A stretch of DNA of 64,000 nucleotides from Solanum dulcamara (Eukaryota; Streptophyta; Magnoliopsida; Solanales; Solanaceae), in assembly GCF_947179165.1 (NCBI RefSeq), contig NC_077242.1:43269097-43333096 (forward strand), written 5' to 3'. The notes under the pieces are model-generated. The model saw nothing but the letters and a program-made list of their open reading frames with translations, ran no database searches and was not told the origin of the DNA. A program made the translations under genes and the position numbers. Shown one piece after another: positions 56,352-64,000 of the stretch; positions within the stretch are counted from its first letter, which is position 1, and the number at the start of each line of letters is the position of its first letter.

Positions 56352-59300
56352 TGTAACGACCCAATCCCATAGGCTCGACTGGGGTCCGACCTGGACCCCC
56401 ATATACGTATGTATCTTCTATAATCAAGTTGAACCATATGTGATGTGATACTATAAAAAAAACCCAATGGGTCAAAACTTTTTCATATAGTTGTAGCCTC
56501 TTTCCCCTAAATCATAATATGAAAGGGCACGCAAGCCGACAAGGCTGCCATATCAAAATAACCTTTACAATATGACATACAGGCATAGCTGAAACAAACT
56601 TATAAACAACTCATATGGATATGTCTATAGACCTCTAAGAATAGTAACGATTACATAAGGTGGGACAGGGTCCCCGCCGTACCCCTGAGTAAACAAATAT
56701 ATACATGGGAGGACCAGTACCCAAAGGCTAGGTTCCGGAATAGTGGAGCACTTCCAACATAGCTAAGCGGAAATCTTAAGCTGGCGGATCTCCGAAATGA
56801 ACATTTGTACCTGTGGACATGAAATGCAGCCTACCAAAGAAAGGGGTTCAATACGATACATGTACTGAGTATATAAAGCATAACATAATATAAGTGAGAT
56901 TACAACGGAAGTAGGGGTGCAGGAAACAAGTATAACAATTAACAAAGCACTGCACCTGCATCTTATAAAATGAGAGCATGTATATCATCCTGCTATACCG
57001 TACCTAGCCCGTTGTGAGACTCGGTGTTATCATATAAACATGTATATTATTTCATCATGTCATCGTATACGGCATCATATCGTCGTATACAGTTTAATCT
57101 TATATGTCATCATAGTATATCCGCTCAACTATGGGGATTGGGTTCTCAAATGTATTCTTATATTTTCATATGCATGCCTACATAAACTATCCGGCCCATC
57201 ATGGGACTCGGTGTCAGCATTTTTTATACGGTCATTATATGCATACATGTGTCGTACCCGGTGCTCTATGAGGGTGTCGTTCCACAATCATACTATCATA
57301 ATAGTCATACTATTATATATCATACTTGACCATTTATGGGAATCGGTTGTACCTAGCCCTTTACGGGACTCGGTCATACCCGGCCATTTATGGGACTCGG
57401 TGAATAATCATATCATTATATATCGTACCTGGCCCTTTATGGGACTCGGTCATACCCGACCCTTTATGGGACTCAGTGGAAGATGTATTAACAGCATGCA
57501 CGAGTAGAGTAGCGAGTAAGCATATGCAATTAGCTCATCATATGAGACTCGGTATAAAAATCATCACGAACTATCATTTGAGGATCAAAATGATCATCAT
57601 ACCAAGTATCCTCTAAATGCCATTAGGGTCCATATAAAAGGAGTCTCAGGAATCATATACTTATATTAATACACTGCCAAACGGCTTATGAAATCAGAGA
57701 CACCTATCACTATAGAGTCCTTAGGCACAGGAGCTCATACGTTCAATTACAATTTGACATATACAAGGCTCGAGTGTGATAGCTCAATTACCTTAAGAGC
57801 CTTAGCATTTAGAAGTGCACATGAGTCACATATTATACTCGGAACTTACAACTAGAACTACCTCCACACTCATATCATATCTCATTTCATTTACATTTAA
57901 GACATTCCAAAGGAAAGGAGCAATATGCTCTACATATATTACCTTTTATCATATAGAAGCCTTAAAAAGGCAATAGCTCAGCTATTAAAGAAGTTTTACC
58001 ATCACGAAGTGGATAAGAATTATAAACTCTACTCGGAACTTTACGAATGGATTTATCCCCATGTTTCATATACAAACCATTCATAACTCATATCTAAGAC
58101 ATGCCAAAATAGAGAAGAATAGCTTTACATACTTATGCCAAAAACATGCCAAGAGAAAAAAGGTAGCTTCACATATTCATCACTTCCTAACGTATGGAAG
58201 GATTGAGAAGCCCTAGTTCAATTACTATAAGAGTGCTTTCATCAAAAAGTAAATAAGAACCAGAATTACACTTGGAATTTATGAGTAGATTTACCCTCAA
58301 CTTCATATCATTCCTTACTTAACTTGAAGACATGCCAAAAGAAAGGAAGAGATAAGCATTACATACCTCTTATTGATTGCTTTTAACCAGGTTGTCGCAT
58401 CGTTCTCTGAACTTATTTAATACGAAGGTAATACTAATATTAATAAACTTTAACTTTCCAACTTCTAAATCCATAACCAAGAACCCATAGGAATCACTTC
58501 CTTATTAGCCTTTCTCGACTAGTCTTGACTAGTCTATTAGCTAGTTTAAGAAGTTAACGGAATTCGGGCAGCGTCTTCTCTATAACTTTCCCTATTCGAA
58601 CTTAACATTTAACCCCCAAAACTTAGAAGAAAAATACCAACAACAATCAGCAGTATATATACAAGTAAACCACTTCAACATTACACAACACAAACTCCAA
58701 AAAACTCGCTTAAAACCACAATACCAAAATAGGGTTTCTAATCTCTATTTTGTAAAACCTTTCACCACACGAACCGGGGTGTCATGTTGATGAAACCAGA
58801 AGAATATACAGCTATTTTTATTCATGTTCCATACCTGCAACACTACAAAACAACGCCCAATACAACACCACAATAACAATGACACTAGCCAAACTTTAAC
58901 CCGCTAGAATCTCGTCAAAACAGCCCCTACATGACCTGCAATGTTCTTCAGACGTAACATGCATATTTTCATGTTTCCAACCCATAATTATACACCCATA
59001 ACATTCTTAAACATTTTCCAAAACGTGGGAGGAGAGAATCAAACCTTACTTTGCTGAAAATTTCCCTTAAAAGCTCCTCAATATGCTGAAAATTGATGGG
59101 TTGTTAGTCGCCCTATCTTGCTGTCCCAAAAATCCAATTTAAGCTATTAAACACCATTATGTAACCATAGGATACCTTAAATAATTAAATCACAGAATGA
59201 AATCGGATGGCTTACCTTGTTTTCCTCCAAGTCGTGGCTGCCCTCTTCCTCTCTCACATTTTTTCCTCTTTTTTTGGCTAGGGAAGCTGAAAAGTGATGT

Positions 59301-59880
59301 TGATCCAACAATATACATATATATATATATATATATATCCTTAAGAGGGGACACGTGGCATCCCTTAGGGGTGACACATGGCATCCCCCTAGGGTGCCAC
59401 CTTATCCATGCGCCCACTCACATGAATCCATGTGGCAGCATGGGTTCCACCCCAAGCAGGTGAGTCACCTACTTGGTCCAAGTAGGTGCATCACCTACTT
59501 AGTCAAAGTAGGTCCATCACCTACTTGCTTCCAACTAGGTGCTATGCCTCTTTTTGACTCTTTCGTGGGTTCATAATCTCATTTTACTTTAAGAACCTAT
59601 GTAATCCTTGATATATAAGCTCGACACGCCCTCAAGTCGCTTACTTATGTAATACGTACAAGTTGGTAGCTTACACAAGTAAGTTGAGTCCTACGACTCA
59701 TTACTTGGCCTTCAACTCCTTCTGGATTCTTATAACTCTATTTCTAACCTTCATACTTATGGTGCATCACATCCTCTCTTCCTTAGAGTTATTTGATAAC
59801 ATTATAGATAACCTTGGTCATGTGTAAACTTTTAAGAATTTAAGAAAGCTTTTCAAAGTACAAAAGTATGGGGCATAACA
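56352..59880 (-). repeat. E6 3' LTR (3529 bp)
   Basis: On plus TGTAACGACCCAATCCC to GGGGCATAACA. 'accgggactcggt'-type repeats (57180-57490), the 'gttgtcgcatcgttctctgaac' block (58391-58412), donor-like site (59212-59219), (AT)n run (59313-59338) acting as TATA region, G-box CACGTG 59352-59357, AAGTAGGTG palindromes (59455-59525). ORF 57040-57507 is built from the 30-60-bp repeats. Confidence 0.92.
57180..57490. repeat. 'CCCGGCCCTTTATGGGACTCGG' repeat cluster in E6 3' LTR
   Basis: About eight imperfect copies of a motif with core CCTTTATGGGACTCGGT, spaced by 'catatatcgtaccc'-like or 'catacccg'-like text. The core contains the inverted pair CCC(TTTAT)GGG. Clusters of the same core lie at 61720-62090 (E6 5' LTR), 52060-52175, 48480-48730 and 5335-5870. 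Confidence 0.85.
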
Positions 59881-59916
59881 TCCTTCCCCCCTTTAGAACA
59901 TTCATCCTCGAATGTT
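59881..59916 (-). other. E6 polypurine tract and palindrome
   Basis: TCCTTCCCCCCTTTAG (59881-59896) is the intact polypurine tract complement, followed by AACATTC (59897-59903), ATCCTC, GAATGTT (59910-59916). Confidence 0.93.
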
Positions 59917-60004
59917 AACTAGTCTCATAAGGTCTTGTGAGGACTTTAGGAATTCTTTGTAATAGTTTTCGTCCATAGTCCTTTTATTCATCAACTCAAC
60001 TAAT

Positions 60005-60240
60005 CTAGGAGTTTAGACTTCCTATAGACATAGGGAACCTATGTTCCCAATCCCTTCCCGAATGATATCCAGCGGTTAGGTGTAAATTGAACTTCCCTTC
60101 TAAGATAATAGATATGGGAACTCCATGAAATCTTATTGTTTTTATGCTATAACATCTCGCATAACCCTCAGCTGAATATGCCTTTCTAACTGGAAGGGAA
60201 TGGGTTGATTCTGTCAGCCCATCTATCATAACCCATATGA
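60005..60240 (-). pseudogene. Integrase core fragment of E6
   Basis: The 74-codon frame at 60005-60229 reads MIDGLTESTHSLPVRKAYSA, then FHGVPISIIL. This is the start of the catalytic core of gypsy integrase, with the first catalytic Asp at residue 3 in the 'xDxLTKSxH' block. The segment after ISII is frameshifted, so the second Asp is lost, and the fragment ends with sequence near the 3' end of pol. It is flanked by deletions on both sides. No activity is possible. Confidence 0.82.
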
Positions 60241-60882
60241 ATTCATACTTCCTTAGAATGCGAGGTCATCCATACTCATAGTTTAGTCAAATCTCATTCT
60301 TATTATGGACAAGGCATACTACAACTCTATATCTCATTCTTCTTTTATTTCTAGGAAAATTTGGGCAGAGTTTCCTCTATATTTCTTACTATCTCAAACC
60401 TGCACGCAGAAAATGCTAGCAATGCCTCATAGGTATAACACATATATTCATATCATATCGCATCATATCCACACAGGGCGACCAATATCAGCAGTATAAA
60501 AATGGACTTACCTTGTATGTCCACTCGAACTGCACCTGTTGCACTTTCCTATTTACTTTCCCTTTCACCTTTCAACTTTACATGTCAATCCTATTTCCAC
60601 ACCTTACCTGACATATCTCCTACGTGCCTCTACTTACCTACGTGCTCTATAACTTCCAATATCGCCAGTTACTTTCTTCTATTGATGTTGTCCTTCCACT
60701 GAAATCACAGGTTATTATAAGGAATTTTATTCCCTATGACTCGACTCTATCGCACAATCTCAAATATGAAAGAAAGTAACATACTAAATGTCCTGTAGCC
60801 TCCTGTCTATAGATGTAGTGCACAACACACCAATAAACAAGATTCTACAAGACACGGTCTGTAGACACTCCGAGGACAAACT
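60241..60882 (-). mobile_element. NC internal sequence and leader of E6
   Basis: 60355-60480 matches E8 31325-31480 ('tttgggcagagtttcctct' in both), and 60520-60880 matches E8 31610-31950. One unit of the 'tccacacaggg' repeat remains. The common leader 'ctgtagcctcctgtctataga' precedes the PBS. Confidence 0.7.
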
Positions 60883-60894
60883 GCTATGATACTG
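60883..60894 (-). other. E6 primer binding site, decayed
   Basis: GCTATGATACTG, three changes from GCTCTGATACCA, four bases from the LTR end at 60899. The position is certain although the bases have drifted. Confidence 0.8.
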
Positions 60895-60898
60895 CTTC

Positions 60899-63800
60899 TG
60901 TCATGACCCAACCCTGTGGCCTCGACTAAGGTTCGACCTGGACCTCTATATATGTATCTATCAGCTATAATCAAGTTGAACCGTGTGTGATGTGATACTA
61001 TACACAAAAATCCCAATGGGTCAAAACTTTTTCATGTACCTGTATCCTATTTCCCCTATATCATAAGATGAAAGGACAGGCAAGCCGACAAGGCTGCAAT
61101 AACAAAATAACCTTTACAACACGACATAAATGCATAGCTGAAACAAACTTATAAATAACTCATATACATATGTTTACAGACCTCTAAGAATAGTAATGGT
61201 AACATTAGGCGGGATATGGCTCCCGCCGTACCCCTGAGTAAACAAATATATACATGGGAGGAAAATTACCCAAAGGCTAGGCACCGAAACAGTGGAGCAC
61301 TTCCAACATATATGAGCAAAACTCCTAAGCAAGCGGATCTTCGATAGGACCATCTCTACCTACGGGCATGAAATGCAGCCCCCCAAAGAAAGAGGGTCAG
61401 TATGATACATGTACTGAGTATATAAAGCATAACATAGTATAAGTGAGATTACAGCAAAAGTAACGGTACAGGAATCAAGTAAAACATTTAACAATGCACT
61501 GCACCTGCATCTTAAAAATGAAGGCATGTATATCATCCTCCCATACAGTACCCAACCCACTGTGGGACTCGGTGTTATCATATCATCACGTATATTATTT
61601 CATCATGTCATCGTATACAGGATCATATCATTGTATATGGCATAATCTTATATGTCATCATAGTATATCCAGTCCACTATAGGGCTCTGGGTCACAAATG
61701 TATTCCTATATTTTCATATGCATGCCTACATAAAGTATCTGACCCATCATGCAACTCAGTGTCAGAAAGTTTTATAAGGTCATCATATGTATACATGTGT
61801 CGTACCCGACCTTCTATGAGGGACTCGGTCAACAATCATACTATCATAATAGTCATACCATCATATGTCATACCTGGCCCTTTATGGTACTCGGCCGCAC
61901 CCGACCCTTTATGGGACTCGGTGAATGCTCATATCATCATATAACGTACCCATCACTTTATAGGACTCGGTCATACCCATTGCTTTATGGGACTCAGTGA
62001 ATAATCATGTCATCATATATCGTAATCGACCCTTTATGGGACTCAGTCATACCCAGCCCTTCATGGGACTCGGTGGAAGATGTATTAATAGAATACACAA
62101 GTAGAGTAGTGAGTAACCATATGCAATTAGCTCATCATCTGAGAGTCGGTATAATAATCATCATGAACTATCATTTAAGGATCAAAATGATCATCATCCC
62201 AAGTATCCTCTAAATGCCATTAGGGGCCATATCAAATGGAGTCTCATGAATCATAGACTTGTATTAATACACTACCAAAAAGCTTATGAAATTAGAGACA
62301 CCTGTCACTATAGAGTCCTTAGTCACGGGAGCTTATACATTCAATTACTATTTCACATATACAAGGCTCGAGGGTGATAGCTCAACTACCTTAAGATCCT
62401 TAGCATTTAGAAGTGCACACGAGTCACGTGTTATACTCGGAACTTACAACTAAAGCTTCACATACCTTGTCTGACTTACTCCTTATCCTGTTCGCATCGT
62501 CGTCCTTTGAACCTATCCAATAAGAGAGTAATATGCATATCAACTCTTCTTAACTTTCAAGCATATTAGGTTACACCTTAGTATTAATAGAATCTATTTC
62601 CTTAGTCGTTTCCTCGACTAGTTCTTTAGTTTGTTAAGGCGTTAATGAAAATTGGGCAGCACCTCCCCTATAATGTGTCCTATATGAATTTCCAATCAGG
62701 TCCCTAAGACCTACATCCAACCTACAACAATAACCTGCAGCAATTCACACCAACAATATACAACATAAACTCCTAACGACTTATTCAAAAATACGATATT
62801 ACAATAGGGTGTCTAGCCTTTATTTTGTAATGCCTTTAATTATACGCAATGGGGGGTCATATGGCTTCTACCAGCACCACCCTAACCCACATTAGAACAT
62901 GTTTAGGCCCTGCAACAACAATCCACACCCCTGCAGCAGCACCTCACAAAAGCAATACTTTATTTGGACGACAATTCAACTATAGCGACTCCAACTTAGT
63001 TTGTCTTCAACGCCCAGCATTTCTATACTATTTTCACGTTTCCAGCAACACACACAAGGTGTATAATACACTCCATAATAATAACATAAAGTCCAAATTG
63101 AAAGGATAAACATTACCTTACCCGAAATTGGCCAAAATTGTCAAATCGCAACTCGGAACATCTTCAACGCGTTGAACTTGAACGGGCTATTTGTGCAACT
63201 TCCTCGCTTCCCCAAATTGGATTTTCTCATTATTAAACATCGTTATATAACCACGTGATACCATAACTAATTAATTCACGGAATGAAACGCAGAGGCTTA
63301 CCTCCAATAGGCCTAACCTGTAGCCTCTCTCTCTTGTCTCCAACGTTTTTTTCTTCTTGTTTCTTCCAAGTTTCCGATTATAAATTTGAAGTTTTGGTTC
63401 CGTAGACATCGTAAAATACATATATACATATCAACATACTTAAGGAACACCGTATATAATTAATTCACGAAGGAAACTTGGAAAACTTACCTTTAAGCTT
63501 CCAAAGCCATGGCTGCCTCTCTCTCACGTTTTCTCCCTATGCTTAGCTGATGTTTTTGGATAATTGAACAAATGAAGAGTCATATACACATATATATATG
63601 AGGTGACACGTGTCATACCCTAAGGGTGATATGTGTCAGGCCCTTATTGGGTCACCTCAACCATGCGACCAATAGGGTGCTGCCACATGGCAGTGGGGTC
63701 CATCTCCCCCAAGCAGGTGGGTCACTTGCCTGCTTGAGGTGCTGCCACATGTCACCCTGCTAGGCTTCCATGTGTCTAATTTTTTTCCTCCCTCGTGGGT

Positions 63801-64000
63801 TCGTAATATCATCTTATTTTAAGAGCCTATATAATCCATGCTACGCAAGCTTGGTACGTACTCCAATAGCTTAAGTATGTAAGACTTCCAAGTTGGTAGC
63901 TTACGTAGGTAAATCGAGTCCTACGACTCATTACTTGGCCTCCAATTCCTTCCAGATTCTTATGATTCCATTCCTAACCTTTTCTACTACAGGGTATCAC
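60899..64000 (-). repeat. E6 5' LTR, cut by window edge
   Basis: TGTCATGACCC onward follows the E6 3' LTR ('atcaagttgaaccgtgtgtg', 'aagccgacaaggctgc', hairpin 61378-61398, repeat cluster 61720-62090). About 0.5 kb present in the 3' LTR (57855-58350) is missing at 62455. Donor-like sites at 63112 and 63297, then a second leader copy at 63420-63530, G-box CACGTG 63607-63612. The LTR start lies beyond 64000. Confidence 0.82.
63233..63535. repeat. Duplicated leader block in E6 5' LTR
   Basis: 'aattaattcacgga' plus the donor-like 'cttacct' and a 'gcctctctctct' run occur at 63260-63335 and again at 63455-63525, about 195 bp apart. The second copy resembles 1-130 at the other end of the window. An unequal exchange between LTR subfamilies would explain the doubling. 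Confidence 0.6.

Larger units (their letters stand above)
56352..64000 (-). mobile_element. E6: short non-autonomous Ty3/gypsy element running out of the window
   Basis: 3' LTR 56352-59880, polypurine tract 59881-59896, 1.0 kb internal region with an integrase fragment and NC sequence, PBS 60883-60894, 5' LTR from 60899 past the window end. The left flank GAACA (56347-56351) is the expected left copy of the target duplication; the right copy is not in the window. It lies in the E5 5' LTR, so it is the youngest insertion of this nest. Confidence 0.87.

Noticed and set aside
57040..57507. 155-codon plus-strand ORF
   Set aside because: Made of short tandem 'tttatgggactcgg' units, antisense to the E6 LTR; the apparent protein is the repeat translated.
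59190..59463. ORFs on both strands at 59177-59463
   Set aside because: They cross the (AT)n run and G-box region of the E6 LTR; the translated Ile/Tyr runs reveal a microsatellite, not a gene.

Overview
This window looks like heterochromatic, repeat-filled DNA from a flowering plant. The LTR ends (TGTTAYRCCCC... to ...GTCGTGACA), the initiator-tRNA-Met primer site and the chromodomain-type integrase tail place almost everything in the Tekay/Del clade of Ty3/gypsy chromoviruses with unusually long (about 2.7-3.6 kb) LTRs. The sequence style recalls Solanaceae genomes, but that is an impression from family knowledge, not a test. I see no host protein gene, no tRNA gene and no intact transposon ORF. 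The only non-transposon sequence I recognise is a decayed 5S rRNA copy, and it sits inside one of the retroelements.

Layout. 1-2129: minus-strand 3' LTR cut by the window edge, then decayed integrase. 2130-11645: an old plus-strand LTR split by the best-preserved insertion, E1 (3054-10583; 5-bp target duplication CTAGT, paired 3.5-kb LTRs, only 578 bp of internal DNA). 11646-18741: minus-strand E2 with decayed gag, protease, RT and RNase H and a 2.7-kb 5' LTR. 18742-19204: an unassigned block. 19205-25150: minus-strand E3 with integrase, RNase H, RT, unrecognised sequence and a 125-codon acidic ORF. 25151-36640: a plus-strand LTR pair (element E9) enclosing most of minus-strand non-autonomous element E8 (27867-35089). 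36641-40233: two opposed LTR fragments. 40234-51189: plus-strand E7, whose integrase tail is split by a complete solo-like LTR (45828-49395). 51190-56351: minus-strand E5, lying in the E7 3' LTR and carrying the 5S-derived segment. 56352-64000: minus-strand E6, lying in the E5 5' LTR and running out of the window.

How the parts relate. The elements are nested in at least three layers (E7 LTR, then E5, then E6). They share one unrecognised internal sequence, called NC here, found in E2, E3, E5, E6, E7 and E8 and joined to different pieces of gag-pol in each. Together with the 5S capture this suggests repeated template switching between co-packaged RNAs in a largely non-autonomous family that must have used proteins made elsewhere.

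The LTRs share conserved non-coding parts although their surroundings have drifted: arrays of a palindromic AAGTAGGTG repeat, G-box palindromes (TGACACGTGTCA) just before a TATA box, two GGTAAG splice-donor-like sites about 180 bp apart, a short AG...GT-bounded block, a C5/G5 hairpin near the LTR end, a CAG acceptor-like site immediately before the gag ATG, and a palindrome next to the polypurine tract. Coordinates of LTR ends with TG/CA and PBS/PPT context are good to the base; boundaries of truncated pieces are good to about 10-30 bases. All identities are by-eye estimates.
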